From the NCBI GenBank assembly GCA_905116865.2, contig CAJHNH020000209.1, forward strand, positions 17,213-81,212: a stretch of 64,000 nucleotides of DNA. Reading direction: 5' to 3'. The DNA is from Candidula unifasciata. Taxonomy: Eukaryota > Mollusca > Gastropoda > Stylommatophora > Geomitridae. Both the position numbers and the translations under genes were made by a program. Shown here one piece after another: positions 33,640-45,133 of this stretch. How positions within the stretch are numbered: the first letter of the stretch is position 1; the number at the start of each line of letters is the position of its first letter. A model generated the notes under the pieces. It ran no database searches. It worked only from the letters and a program-made list of their open reading frames with translations, and was not told where the DNA came from.

Positions 33640-35910
33640 AGAAATATAAGGGAGACTGATGGGGTAGAAAGGTGAGGGAGATAAATGGGAGAATAAGATG
33701 AGGGAGAAGGATTGGGAGTGTGACGAGCTGATCTGGACAGCTGTTTCTGCCCTTTTAAATATTGCTGTGTACTAGTAATATTATTAAATTTTCTTACCTT
33801 TTTCTTATTGCTTCATTGTAGCAAAATTATAATTAAAGAGTTGAAAGCTATAAAAGACGAATGATGAGTAGTGCAACAGGTAACTCAAGAGTTACTTCCC
33901 CCTTTCTCAGACTTCCTATTTCCTTTACAAATGAGAAATTGGCCAGCACAGACTAAAGTTGGTAGTCAGTCTGCGTCTAATTTTCTGTTTGAACTCCCTA
34001 TCAGGGGTGAGTTAAAAAAACTAGTTTATTTTGACTTATTGCTGCTTATTTCTCTGAATTAATTTCACAGGTTAAACTCTATAGAATTTGATGCCCACAT
34101 GGCTTAGAAACCGTGATAAATTCCCTTATCCTAACTAACCACGTTTATGATCTAGTATGTACATGTATGCAATCATTTGATCTATTTGATGATCGAAATA
34201 ATGTTTATTTGATACTAGAAACGTGCATTGGTGTTTTTAATTATTATAATTATATTAATCAAGTTATAATTTATGTCCTCATGTGAAATGTCGGCCGGTT
34301 CTGGTTTCCAGCATGGTGAGACAATTAAAAAAGGAATGAAATGTATATTCATTATACTTACTAAGTTGATTTTACCTCATGATGATATTAGCTTGATAAA
34401 TCACTATCTTGCTTTAATGTAGATTTAGTCCAGATAATTCTGAGACTGGTTTAAGAGCTTGAAAAGTGAATAACACAGTGGGGCTAAATTTAATACTTAC
34501 ACTGTCGGAGAAGAAGAAGAGAGATGGATGGCCCATGCTTGGAATTTTTATTGTTGTATATATATTTCCCCATTACTAGGAATATATTTCAGTACCACAG
34601 CAGGTGGCCTTACAATTTTAATAATTATATTTCACCCCTCACCACTTCTAAACTCTGCTGACTAAGATTTTATCACACATGTGGATTTAGATTTAAACTG
34701 GAGTGAGTGTAGTATATTTTATGTTAATACTGTGACAGATGAAAAGCCCATTGTCATCTATGATTGTATTTTGACATCTATCCCAGCACCCAGTTATATT
34801 GATGGAGATATGTCAATCCCATTTATTGTTAAACTGTGCAAAGCACCTGTTATGAGTTTCCGGCCCATTTAAACTCACTCCCTGATTCTCATTCTTTGTG
34901 ATGTGAACCAATGTGGTTGAAATGAGAATACTATGAAATGTGACTGTGTGTGTAAGCATGTTAACCCATCAAAGGAGTACTAGTGTAAAGACATCGGAAC
35001 AATTTACACTGATGAATGTTCTTTCTTATTGTGTGATGTAAACTATTTGGGCTAGAGAGTATTCATGAAACTGATGTTTCCTAAATATTTCCCTATCAGG
35101 ATTATGGACCATGTTCTGTAAACATTCCCATTTTGTATCAGTAAAGAATGTGAACATATGTGATTACCCTACTCCATATATGTGTGTAGTGTAACATTAT
35201 ATGAGAACTATAGGTACTGTTGTCTCCAGTGAAAACATTCCAAACTGTTTGAATAGGGACTGTTCTATTGTTCTAGTTCCAGATGGTAGTTTCAAGTGGG
35301 AGTTACAAAAGTAAATCCCAGCGTAGCTGCAGATGCCCGATTGTCTGGACTGGACTGGAAGAGTCGGCCTGCCTGATGTGTCTCTGAGGCTTAGCTAGAA
35401 GCTGACCAAAGAAACGCAAGCTACAGCAAAGTCGACATATTTGTCTTCTAACCTCATATAAAAGGATTTTATCTCCACAGCCAATTTAAATATTAGCTAG
35501 AATTTTCCAAATAAATGTTATAGTTTTAATGTTCCTACAGTTTTATGGAGTTTCATTTTAACTGTAATCATTTGTGTCAGTGAACTTAAGAACATTTAAA
35601 CATACAAGTTTTTTAACAGTAGGGAATCAGATGTGGGCAAACCCCGAATCCTCTCATTTAACCTAGCAAGGCTGGGGGTATTATAAAACCTTTATGATGA
35701 TTCACAGTTTGTATTCCCTCTGTAAATTGCACATAGTGCATTCGCTAGTGTAAAGCGAATTTACCCGCCACAGGGAGAAAGGTGTGGGAGATTGATGGGT
35801 GGAGGGTAGAAGAAAGGTGAAGGAGATGGATCGGAGAAGGAATGAAGGGAGTTGGATGGGGGAGAAAGGCAAGAGAGTTGGATGGGAGTAGAAAAGTGAG
35901 AAAGATAGTT
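33640..35910. other. Repeat-poor island flanked by purine-rich direct repeats
   Basis: Between GGGAGA..GATGG/GAAAGGTGAGGGAG repeats at 33,640-33,735 and 35,760-35,910 lies about 2 kb of AT-rich sequence with no microsatellite or known repeat. A 63-codon frame at 34,681-34,872 is the longest seen, without a recognisable domain. It could be a unique spacer, a 3' UTR or an unknown element. Confidence 0.5.
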
Positions 35911-36000
35911 GGGATAAATAGTCGGTAAGATAGATAAGCCAGAAATAGGCAGAATAAACAACAGTTCGCTGAAATTAGTTTTCTCATAAGACTGATTAGT

Positions 36001-36271
36001 GGAGCCTTCTTGGTTTAGTGGTTAGATACTCACCAGGGGATTGTAAATCGTGGGCTCGACTCCTGGCGATGTCCGACTTTTTTACAAACATGACCTTAGT
36101 TCAAAGCCGACCCTGTCTTCAGTGGGTATCAGATATAGTCATTTAAAGTAAAGGCCGCCAACGTACTTTTGAATATATCACCCAACGAGTGCTGATTAGT
36201 CTATAAAATATACGTCTAGCCCTATATGCCCATTTGCTAGAAGACATCGAAAAGGGTCCTTTATTTACTTT
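36001..36271 (+). mobile_element. SINE-A, near full length
   Basis: The tRNA-like head TTGGTTTAGTGGTTAGATAC with box B GTGGGCTCGACTCCTGG is the best preserved in this family. The body follows to TTAGTCTATAAAATATACG, CCCTATATGCCC and AAAAGGGTCCTTTA. Confidence 0.82.
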
Positions 36272-36635
36272 ATGCTTAGTACGCGTGAAGGCGGGTTTTC
36301 GTTTACACTGAAGTTAAGTTTTCTCACAAGACTTTTCAGAAATCTATTAACAGACAACGATGTATGTAGACAACATGTAAAGAGTAATCTTCCCATGTCC
36401 TTTGTTGGGCTATCCAAATATTCAAGTCTGTTTGTAGGCGACGTGATCTGCCTCTTTATGTTTCATCTTTGAAGAGCTCTCTCAGTTTGTATGATGTCTG
36501 AGCCTTGTTACAGTGTTTATCGTTTTCATTGCTCGCAATGTGTGGTCTAAGAAATGTGTTGCTTTCCGCCGAAAGCCGTTCTATTTTAATGTGTTGGTGG
36601 AATTTTTGTTCAGTATTGTCATAATACCACAATGT
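36272..36635. other. No gene seen
   Basis: Short frames of up to 66 codons with no motif. Confidence 0.45.
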
Positions 36636-37415
36636 CTATCATTGCCAAGTCAGAAAGAACTACAGGAAATGTTAGACATTGTGGTGTTAAAAAGTGGAAG
36701 AATGGGCCTCAGTTTGAATGATGGGAAGACAGAAGTAATGGTGGTATCAAAGAAACGAATTATTCCTAAATGTGTAATAAACGTCGATGGTAATATTTTA
36801 GGACAAGTACAGAAATTAAAGTATATGGGCACATGGATAACATCAGATGGAAGATGCATAATTGAGATAAGAAACAGAATAGGACAGGCAAAAACTGCAT
36901 TTTATAAAATGAAGAATATCTTGTGCAATATATCCTTGTAATTGAGAGTTAGAAAAATAATTATTGCTTGCTATATACATCCAGTTTTAACATATGGCTG
37001 TGAATCCTGGACAATCGGTAGCAGGCCAAACAATTTCTTGAGGCCTCAGAGATTTTGTTTTACAGAAGAATACTTAGAATACCTTGGACAGCCAAAAAGA
37101 GCAACCAAGAGGTTTTGAAAGAGGCGGGAGCCCGAAGACAACTTATCACAGACATCGGAAGGAGACAGCAATCATTTTTCGGCCATGTTATGAGAAGAAG
37201 GAAAATAGAACATGTTGTGACCACTGGAAAGATATGTGAAAGGAGAGATGGAGGAAGACAACGAGAGAAGATTCTTGACAGTCTTGTTGCATGGCATGGA
37301 GGTGTGTTGGCACACGAACTGATACAGGCTGCAGGAGATCGTGGATTATGAAGAGGCATGATCACCCACGCTAGTCGGCAAGGCACAAGATGATGATGAT
37401 GAGGATGATTGTCAT
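36636..37415 (+). mobile_element. L1 (RTE-like) LINE, RT thumb to C-terminus
   Basis: The first frame (to about 36,940) reads GLSLNDGKTEVMVVSKKRII and LKYMGTWITSDG. A stop at 36,939-36,941 interrupts it, then HPVLTYGCESWTIG follows, and a second frame (37,055-37,351) reads FYRRILRIPWTAKKSN, QQSFFGHVMRRRKIEHVVTT and DSLVAWHGG. It ends with GATGATGATGATGAGGATGA, a microsatellite tail. The RT palm and endonuclease are absent. Confidence 0.82.
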
Positions 37416-37549
37416 ATATTTGATTCCATTAATTTTGATTAAGGCGTTGGAGGGGGATTGGGAGGGGGGGTTGGGGGTGGGGCAGTGAAATGCCTGACCA
37501 ACCGTTGGTATGTCAACCTTGCCCAAAATGGGACTCAGTATTTTTAGTA

Positions 37550-37722
37550 TTTTAAAGCCCCAATGGCTCTAGTCGTGGGCCCTAAAATAACCTAACGGTT
37601 GAACGGGGTTTTGGGGACTTGTACCCGGGTGATTCTCATCCGAATGGTGGCACTTTGCCTCATCGGGTGTTTATCGCTCGCTGTGAGGTCCTGGTGGAGT
37701 TGAACGTCACTCACTCACCCTT
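37550..37722 (+). mobile_element. Family C retroposon
   Basis: Sense strand: TTTTAAAGCCCCAATGGCTC, CCTAACGGTTGAACGGGG, GATTCTCATCCGAATGGTGG, GTCCTGGTGGAGTTGAACGT, then a short (CACT)n tail. Confidence 0.7.
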
Positions 37723-37789
37723 GGTGTAAACAGTCAAAGGATGGAAAACAATTAGGATGCAATGGCGCGTACCCCAATAGGGCTGCAGG

Positions 37790-37935
37790 TTACACCTGAA
37801 AGGGAGGTGTAACCGTCACCTTCGCCACTACTTATAATATTTTGGAGGTTAAACGGGGTAACTGAGATCTGCCCTGTTGGTCTGTCATCCAGATAGAGAT
37901 TTGCAAAAAGGTGGAAAGGAGGGGGGGGGGGGATC
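37790..37935 (+). repeat. Dispersed repeat H, ending in a G-run
   Basis: GGAGGTTAAACGGGGTAACT and TGCCCTGTTGGTCTGTCATC match 3,725-3,770. A G-run follows at 37,920-37,932. Confidence 0.45.
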
Positions 37936-38012
37936 TCAGATAGTTTGGTTAACCTGGTAGGAATCCAGGGATGGCAAGCTGATGGAGCGATCGACGCATT
38001 AGGTATAACTGA

Positions 38013-38384
38013 CGTTTTTGAAGTTTGAACAACTGATGAACATCATGGCACACGGGTAATAACCCATAAGTACTCCGTTCTTATTTTAACTCAAGTCTGA
38101 GTCCGATGCAGCACCGGCGAGGATGTTGAAAATACTTTGGGTATATTTTAAACTCAAAATTTTGCCTGGGCAGCGCCGTTAGGCTACTCATTTCGATTTC
38201 CAGCTGCCAATTGTATTTTACGTGCGCAACAATGCACACGGGCGTCCGATCTCACTACCCAGAGACCAGGGGGAATTACTAGAAGTCAAAGTCCACGTCA
38301 CAAAATCCTAGCCCTTGCCGCGGATTGAACCCGGAACCTCTTGCACTCGAGGCGGACACCGCGCCTCGAGACCTCGCATTTCCC
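38013..38384 (-). mobile_element. SINE-B with 13-bp target-site duplication
   Basis: Flanked by TAGGTATAACTGA (38,000-38,012) and TAGGTACAACTGA (38,385-38,397). On the minus strand it runs from the tRNA-like head (box B CCGGGTTCAATCCGCGG) to TTCATCAGTTGTTCAAACTT. Confidence 0.87.
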
Positions 38385-38556
38385 TAGGTACAACTGAATG
38401 GGCAAGCAATCGTAAAATAGCTTTTGTTCACGAGTAAAAGAAATCACGTGCCACTAAATTATAGTGGTAATGGAAGATTGTTGGAAGGGGGGGGGGGGGG
38501 TGCGGATAGGAGTAGTTGTTCGCCAGTATAAGAACTCCAGTGCCGGAGAATTCTAG

Positions 38557-38785
38557 TTATCGCAATATTTTTATGTCATTTTTAGGACGTAATTTTTTGT
38601 TATTTGAAGCCCCACTCTGGCATTTGCCAGGGGCCGCAATATAGGCAGGCCATAAATATGGCCAAATGTCTGAACGCGGTTTCTGGGACTTCTACACCGC
38701 GATCCTCATCCGCATGGTGGCACTTTGTGTCATCGGGTGTTTATCGCTTGTGTGATGTCCTGGTGGGGTAGAAAGTCAGTCAGTC
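38557..38785 (+). mobile_element. Family C retroposon, complete, 10-bp target-site duplication
   Basis: AGAATTCTAG occurs at 38,547-38,556 and 38,786-38,795. The 229 bp between runs from TTATCGCAATATTTTTATGT through GAAGCCCCACTCTGGCATTT and GGCCATAAATATGGCC to GTCCTGGTGGGGTAGAAA and a (GTCA)n tail. This fixes both ends of family C and shows the microsatellite is its 3' tail. Confidence 0.78.
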
Positions 38786-38819
38786 AGAATTCTAGTGGTA
38801 ATAGAAGATTGTTGAGGGG

Positions 38820-38861
38820 ACAGCAGCAGCAGCAGCAGAAGAAGAAGAAGAAGAAGAAGAA

Positions 38862-38892
<31 letters not shown>

Positions 38893-39300
38893 AAGAAGAA
38901 GAAGAAGAAGAAGAAGAAGAAGAAGAAGAAGAAGAAGAAGAAGAAGAAGAAGAAAAAGAAGAAGAAAAAGAAAGAAGAAGAAGAAGGAGAAAAAGAACAA
39001 GAAGAAAAAGAAGAAGAAGAAGAAAAAGAAGAAGAAGAAGGAGAAAAAGAAGAAGAAGAAGAAGAAGAAAAAGAAGAAGAAGAAGAAGAAGAAGAAGAAG
39101 AAGAAGAAGAAGAAGAAGAAGAAGAAGAAGAAGAAGAAGAAGAAGAAGAAGAAGAAGAAGAAGAAGAAGAAGAAGAAGAAGAAGAAGAAGAAGAAGAAGG
39201 AGGAGGAGGAGGAGAAGGAGGAGAAAAAGAAGAAGAAGAAGAAGAAAATGAGAAGAAGCAATTGAAGGAGAAGAAGAAGGAGGCGGAGGAAAAGAATGAG
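38820..39300. repeat. (CAG)n-(GAA)n array
   Basis: Six CAG units lead into about 450 bp of GAA with AAA, GGA and AAT interruptions. The 196-codon Lys/Glu frame is an artefact. Confidence 0.97.
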
Positions 39301-39644
39301 AAGAATAACAACTGATATTTGTTTCGCTATGTAAATTTAATTACCACTGGTTTTATGCGCCCCAATCAGCCTTCTTCGTTGATCCTTGATCGATAGTTGT
39401 AAACTGTTGCTGACGTGTGTTCTCAAACAATCATTGAATCTAACGAACTAACACCACTTAACAACGATAACGTCCCTCACAGTCCGACCCATAAGTCTCG
39501 CCCAACTTCAAAAGTCTGAATCAGTAAGTTTTCTGTGTACGTTTTTGACACTTAGCATACAACCTGTTAATAATCCTGTCCTTGTGAGAACATTTTTACT
39601 GTAACATTGATCTACTTTTTATTTTGGCCTGTTTTGTCATCATC
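39301..39644. other. No gene seen
   Basis: Unique-looking DNA. Confidence 0.5.
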
Positions 39645-39800
39645 ATTATCATCACCATCAATCACATCTGCCGTTAAGCGACGTGGGGAGGAATAATTTG
39701 CGATCCAGTACATGCTGGTTGCCATTGGCTATTGTCATGCCGTAAAGGCGTAGTGTGTCTTTAATGTTTTCGATCCATATCCGGCGGCCCTCATCCTCCT
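39645..39800 (-). mobile_element. L6, LINE C-terminal end
   Basis: Minus-strand codons read GRRIWIENIKDTLRLYGM, ANGNQHVLDRKLF and NGRCD, then a stop, followed by GATGATAATGATGATGA. A W-x-NIKD block, an A..DR block and a GAT-rich tail are the usual end of LINE ORFs. Distinct from L1-L5. Confidence 0.62.
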
Positions 39801-40108
39801 AAATTCTTGAACAATTTCACGTGAACAAAAAAATACCCTACTGACTTGCCAGATCTGTCGCATGATCATTCTTATCTGAATACACTGATTTTTGAAAACA
39901 CACAAAAATACACATTTTCCTTCCACTGTATGTTAACCAACTCTTGTTTACTTCGACATCTTGTATCGAGCAATTTGCTTATTTGTGGTATATTAAAAAC
40001 AGACACTTATTTATTTAGAGCAAACAGTCGGCACACCTACAGTTAGTTCCTTTTCCAAAAGCTAAGAGATTTTGGCAGTGTTAAGTGTCATGATGGAGAG
40101 TACGCTTC
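39801..40108. other. No gene seen
   Basis: AT-rich spacer. Confidence 0.45.

Positions 40109-40182
<74 letters not shown>
40109..40182. repeat. (GA)n microsatellite
   Basis: About 36 GA units followed by a G-run. Confidence 0.97.
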
Positions 40183-40183
<1 letters not shown>

Positions 40184-40439
40184 GGGGGGGTAAGAGAGAA
40201 ACGAAGCATGTGTCGACCTATGCGACCTTGGATACAAGACATCGAACATTCATTGCCTATAAAAGCTGGTATAGCTGGAAATACAACACCAGACTGAGAT
40301 TGACAAAGAAAAGAAATATCAGGTGTGACTTCACACTACAAAGAAAAGGACACCAAAAAAAGATAGCCGAGGAACCCTCCTTTATATAGCAGACTTTCGG
40401 GCGGCTGACAAAGAATGAAGTCTGGAATTTTCGTTTTTC

Positions 40440-40550
40440 AAATCGGAATTGGAAGTGGAATGGAGAGCTGGCTAAAGACAGAGAGACTTTCAGCCTTGTC
40501 CTGTACAGAGCGACTTTCTGTAAAGAGCCTGCTATATGATGATGTTTTGT
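40440..40550 (+). mobile_element. L3 LINE, last codons
   Basis: ELAKDRETFSLVLYRATFCK followed by EPAI and a stop matches the end of the L3 ORF at 57,924. A short ATGATGATG tail follows. Confidence 0.7.
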
Positions 40551-40662
40551 GTCTATATTTTCTTTGTTTAAATTCATCAGACTTAAGCATTTGATTTAAG
40601 TTCACCTCCACAACAAGTGATGAAGATCAGTTAGCATCCAGAAGTAAGTTAAAAAAGGAAGA

Positions 40663-40925
40663 TAAAATATAGATCCCTCTTCACGCCTTTAGGCGCATCG
40701 GGCATATGGGAAGAGCACCCATTTTTTTTTTCAGACCAATCGGCACTAGATGTCTAGCTGTCTTTACTTCCCCAGGACATGCATCCTGGTACCCATTTTA
40801 AGCTAGGTCCACCTGCGACGCCCCATACCACGATAAAATCCACGCAGCCAGCAGTAGGATTTCAATCCCGGTACATTGGAATTACGAGTTGGAATCGCAA
40901 CGCCTTAGCCAAAGACGCCGCAGCA
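40663..40925 (-). mobile_element. SINE-A, near full length
   Basis: The plus strand shows the reversed 3' end GATCCCTCTTCACGCCTTTA, then CAGACCAATCGGCACTAG, CTTTACTTCCCCAGGAC and a head with TTCAATCCCGG and AACGCCTTAGCCAAAGACGC. The head differs from other SINE-A copies, so this may be a subfamily. Confidence 0.75.
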
Positions 40926-40974
40926 TTAATAAGTGATTATAATTAATTACTATAAGTACGATGATGACACATCA

Positions 40975-41310
40975 TCAAGTGTCTTGCCGACTGGCGTAGA
41001 CGATCATGCCTCTCCACAAGCTGGGATCCGCAACTGCGTGTATCAGTTCTAAAGAATCTGCTCTTGCGCTATCTTCCTGTTTGCCTTGCCACAGATCTTT
41101 CCAGTGGTCACAACAGGTTCACATTTCCCTCTTCTCATAACATTATCAACATATGATGACTGACTCTTTCAAAACATCTGGGTTGAACATTTTAGCTGTC
41201 TAGGGAATTGTAAGGATTCCTCTGAACAACATATCCGAGGTCTCTTGACATTGTTCCGCTTGTTTATTAAGTGTCCAGAATTCACAGCCGTGTGTTACAA
41301 CAGGCTCTAT
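40975..41310 (-). mobile_element. L1 (RTE-like) LINE, C-terminal fragment
   Basis: Minus-strand codons VVTHGCEFWTLNKQAEQC, FRGILTIP and VVTTGKICGK in shifting frames match L1. It runs into the first unit of the roughly 60-bp minisatellite that resumes at 42,516. Confidence 0.72.
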
Positions 41311-42515
41311 ATAGTCGCAAAACTACTACTCCTGTGGTAGTTTCTGAGTCGTCAGGGAACGACGGGCAGGATGAACCCCACTCGCCCGGAGAGACCCATG
41401 ACGTCGACTGCGGAGGAGCACGTTTGATGATTTCTGAGGAAGTGCGTTTCAAGATCAGGTTTCCACCTGCGAGCGATAAGGTGGTGTGGTGTAAGTTGGA
41501 GGCTACATTATGTGAGATACTCAAACATGATTTAAACAAGAAGTCGTTAGGCGACAAGCTTACAAAATTTGGTGATGTTATATTTGAGCACTGCTCCCGC
41601 GAGTTCGGGACAGTGCAAAAGGCACAGCCGGGTGCCAAGCAGAATACTAGCAGGAGGCAGAGGGACATTTTGAAGTGTCGGGCAGACAAGAATGCCCTCA
41701 GAAAACATTTCAAAGCCGCTACAGGCAGCGAACGGGAGGGGCTGTACGAAGTCTGGTTGCATTTAAAGAACAGACACAGTGCCCTCTGTCGCGCTGAGCG
41801 TTTCTGTGCCAACAGACGAAGAACCAAAAGGGAGCGAGAGAAATTCTTTAGGGACCCGTATCAGTTTGCCCGAGGTCTATTCGAGCAACCGAAGTCTGGG
41901 ACTCTAGTTGTCAGTCAGGAAGAGCATACATCTACGCAAGATGTATGACAAAAAGAGGAGAGAGCCTCTCGATGACAATCCAGAGATCCTTAGCGGCCTC
42001 AAGCAGCCTGAGTTGCGAGGCAGCCGAAAGGGCCTCGAGCTGGCTTTGGACGCAACGCAACAACGTAGGGGACGGGCCTCGGTGAGCTGGTCCGGGTTTC
42101 TAGTGGAAAAGGGTTTCTCACCTTTTGAAAGTCCATCGTGTCCGAATTGCCTGCCAGTGTCCCTCTGCCATCTGCTAACAAAAGTCCAACATGTGTCCGG
42201 TAAACCAAACGTAAGCTTGTTGCTCGGTCGTCCAGGCATGCTGACTGTTCTAATTAGGCTGCCGCAACAACTTCTTATCTCACAGTAATTTCTGCGAAAC
42301 CACCAAGTCGTCTTGTCCCTATCCGAAAGAAAACACCATCCGGTAATCTCGTGCAGCAGGGTACCAGCCCTGAGCTTCATGAACTCAGGTGGGCCCACCT
42401 CCAAAAGTGTCTAGGAATCGTGGACCGAAACACTTGTCGACGAGGATAATTTCTACTGACGACTGGTAGATCCCTGCTGTACTTGCTCCCTGTGAGTTTA
42501 TTCCTAGCTTGTAAG
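41311..42515 (+). mobile_element. L7 LINE, internally deleted copy
   Basis: The open frame to 41,948 encodes SEEVRFKIRFPPASDK, SLGDKLTKFGDVIFEHCSRE, SRRQRDILKCRADKNALRK, LHLKNRHSALCRAERF and KFFRDPYQFARGLFEQP. This is the basic linker before the reverse transcriptase of a LINE ORF, as I recall it from fish and invertebrate copies. A frameshift near 41,930 moves to LRKMYDKKRREPLDDNPE. The RT core is absent and the 3' end follows. The first ~20 codons of the frame belong to the flanking L1 relic, so the apparent start is spurious. Confidence 0.7.
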
Positions 42516-43185
42516 AATTCTTAATTATTCAAGATTCACAGCCGTACGTTAAAATTGACTCTATATAGTATGCGAGAATTTTTAATTGTCCAAAATTCAC
42601 AGCCGTATGTTAACACAGGCTCTATATAGCACGCAGTATTTCTTAGTTGTCGAGGATTTACAGCTGTATGTTAAAAGTAGCTCTATATTCTCTATATAGC
42701 ATGCGATAATTCTTAATTGTCCTGAATTCACAGTTGTATGTTAAAACTGTCTCTGTATAGCATGCGAGAATTCATTATTGTCCATGAATCACAGCTGTGA
42801 GTTAAAAGCGGCTCTATATAGCATGCGAGAATTCATAATTGTCCAGGATTCACAGCTGTATGTTAAAAGCGGCTTTTTATAGCATGCGAGAATTCATAAT
42901 TGTCCAGGATTCACAACTGTATGTTAAAACTGGCTCTATTTAGCATGCGGTAATTCTTAACGGTCTACTATTCACAGCTGTATGTTAAAACTTGCTCTAT
43001 ATAGCATGCCTGAATTCTTAAGTGTCCAGGATTAACACCCGTATGTTAAAAGTGGCTCTATATAGCATGCGATAATTCTTTTTTGGGCATAATTCACAGC
43101 TGTATGTTACAACAGGCTGTATATAGCATATGATAATTCCTGTTTGTTCAGGATTAACAGTCGTGTGTTAGAAGTGGCTCTATAC
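42516..43185. repeat. About 60-bp minisatellite derived from an L1 RT segment
   Basis: Unit ATTGTCCAGGATTCACAGCT plus GTATGTTAAAAGCGGCTCTA and TATAGCATGCGAGAATTCATA, about 11 copies. The unit matches the L1 fragment at 41,262-41,325 (GTGTCCAGAATTCACAGCCG), which encodes the PV.T.GCE.WT block on the minus strand. Confidence 0.88.
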
Positions 43186-43554
43186 ACGTGGGAGATGATG
43201 ACTAATGAATCTGATTTGGGCCTAGAAAGTTCTTGAGCGATGCAGACAACAGATAGAAGCGATAGTCGGGACGGATGTGCCGCACGATTCTTTTTGTTCA
43301 TTTTTCCGTTTCTATATCAGTGCAAACTCTGCTGCCAGGCAGGCTGAAACACCAGGCTTGATGAGTGTACGTCATTCAGATCGGTCTTCTGCAACAGCTT
43401 CCCCCGTTTCTATCCTAATGCCAAATTATTTAAGACTTGTGCAGTAACTTAAATTTAACCGATGAAGAGCTGGGTGAAGGGTCTACCTCACTTTCTCACC
43501 TATGTCCACCTTGACCCAGTGGCAGGACAGAGTCGAAACCGATGGAAACGGACT
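43186..43554. other. No gene seen
   Basis: Unique-looking DNA. Confidence 0.45.
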
Positions 43555-43990
43555 TAGTTGCAATAGATGACAAAGGCCTCTTGAGTGCGGTGCCTTTCTC
43601 GAAGTTCTGCAGAGTGTGATGGTAATCGTTTGTATATCCAATGAATCATGAAAGAGTTCATTCGCACAAAATGCCGAATTCTTTTCCCTTTGGAATATAA
43701 AGAGTTCTTCTTCGCGTTTACCGCCTGTAAACTCAATCGGACATTTTTGGTTGTTCGCCCACTTTTTGACTTAATCTTGTTCCACGGCTTAACGTTTGCG
43801 TGCACATCCGTTTTACAGATGTAGCCTTTTTTTTTTTTTTTTTTTTGTATAATTAGACTTATGTTTTACTGATCTCTCATGCAGATGCACTCCGATCCTA
43901 GTTAGTTGACTTTTTACGAGATCCTTGTTGGGTGGACCTACTCTCCCTCTCCCACCCCTGTACAATGGGACCCCAGATCCCACACATTTA
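43555..43990 (-). mobile_element. Family D retroposon with a poly-T insertion
   Basis: Plus strand: TTCTTCTTCGCGTTTACCGC, GGTTGTTCGCCCACTTTT, GCACATCCGTTTTACAGAT, a T-run at 43,829-43,846, CAGATGCACTCCGATCC and GGGACCCCAGATCCCACACA. Confidence 0.72.
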
Positions 43991-44416
43991 AAGAGTTAAA
44001 GTAACAGCTACATAATATTGAAAGGCTTAACGATCTTGACATTTTACACCGCTCCGAAATTTATGATCCCTTCTTGTGTCACTGTGTCTATCAACATATT
44101 TACCCAATGCATTATAGCTGCCCTGTGGCAGAGTGTGCTTCAGTTTTCCGCTTTACAAACTGCAACCATCCCAAAAAATATCTCAGATTTCTGATACGTC
44201 GTCTTTGGGTCTTGGCTTGTTTCAAAATATTTAGATTACTTTTCTGAGCTGTTCTGAAGAACCACATTTCTGCACAGTTTTGAATAGCAATCTTACAGCT
44301 TCGCTGTAAATTCCCTTATTATGAGAGTTCAAGAATGAGTGTAAATATGAGTTTCTAAATATTTAGATTTTCCTACTACTCTTCTTTCTATTCGACCTTC
44401 TAATTTTCTTGCTGAT

Positions 44417-44417
<1 letters not shown>
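43991..44417. other. No gene seen
   Basis: AT-rich DNA with no recognised feature. Confidence 0.5.
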
Positions 44418-44454
<37 letters not shown>

Positions 44455-44472
44455 CCCCCCCCCCAAATCCCC
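44418..44472. repeat. Poly-C tract, the longest in the window
   Basis: About 34 consecutive C, then AAT, ten C, AAAT and five C. Confidence 0.95.
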
Positions 44473-44744
44473 CACTTTTTTTCTGCTTTTCATCAGATTA
44501 TTAGCATCTCCTCATCCTTTCCATATCCTTTCCATCCTATTCTTGTCTTCGTTTCTTTTTCCTTTTATTCGTTTTTGTCTTCCTCTTCATAGAAAAACAA
44601 AATTACAAAAGTATGAGTGTTTTAGAGGTTCGAAATTAGAACTCAGTTTGTGACCCTTTCACAAAAATTGTTTTGCTTCGTTCGTTTCATTCATTCGTCC
44701 GTTCATTCGTTCGTTTCATTCGTTCGTCGGTACCTTCTTTCATT

Positions 44745-45133
44745 CGTTCTTCTTCTTCTCCTCCTCCTCCTCCCCTTTCTCTCTTCTTCTTCTTCTCCTC
44801 CTCCTCTTCTTCTTCTCCTCTTCCTCCTCTTCTCTCTTCTTCTTCTCCTCCTCCTCTTCTCTCTTCCTCTTCTTCTCCTCCTCCTCTTCTGTCTTCTTCT
44901 CCTCCTCATCTTCTCTCTTCTTCTCCTCCTCCTCTTCTCTCTTCTTCTCCTCCTCCTCTTCTCTCTTCTTCTCCTCCTCCTCTTCTCTCTTCTTCTCCTC
45001 CTCCTCTTCTCTCTTCTTCTCCTCCTCCTCTTCTCTCTTCTTCTCCTCCTCCTCTTCTCTCTTCTTCTCCTCCTCCTCTTCTCTCTTCTTCTCCTCCTCC
45101 TCTTCTCTCTCTCCTTCTTCTTCTCCTTCTTCT
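44745..45133. repeat. 24-bp (CTT/CTC) higher-order array
   Basis: Unit CTCCTCCTCCTCTTCTCTCT plus TCTT, about ten regular copies from 44,890 to 45,110. Less regular units lie before. Confidence 0.95.

Noticed and set aside
34681..34872. A 63-codon frame in the repeat-poor island
   Set aside because: No domain, no signal peptide, no splice sites placed. Length is within chance expectation for AT-rich DNA.
41271..41948. A 225-codon host gene
   Set aside because: The first ~20 codons are antisense L1 minisatellite and the rest is a LINE pre-RT region that frameshifts downstream.
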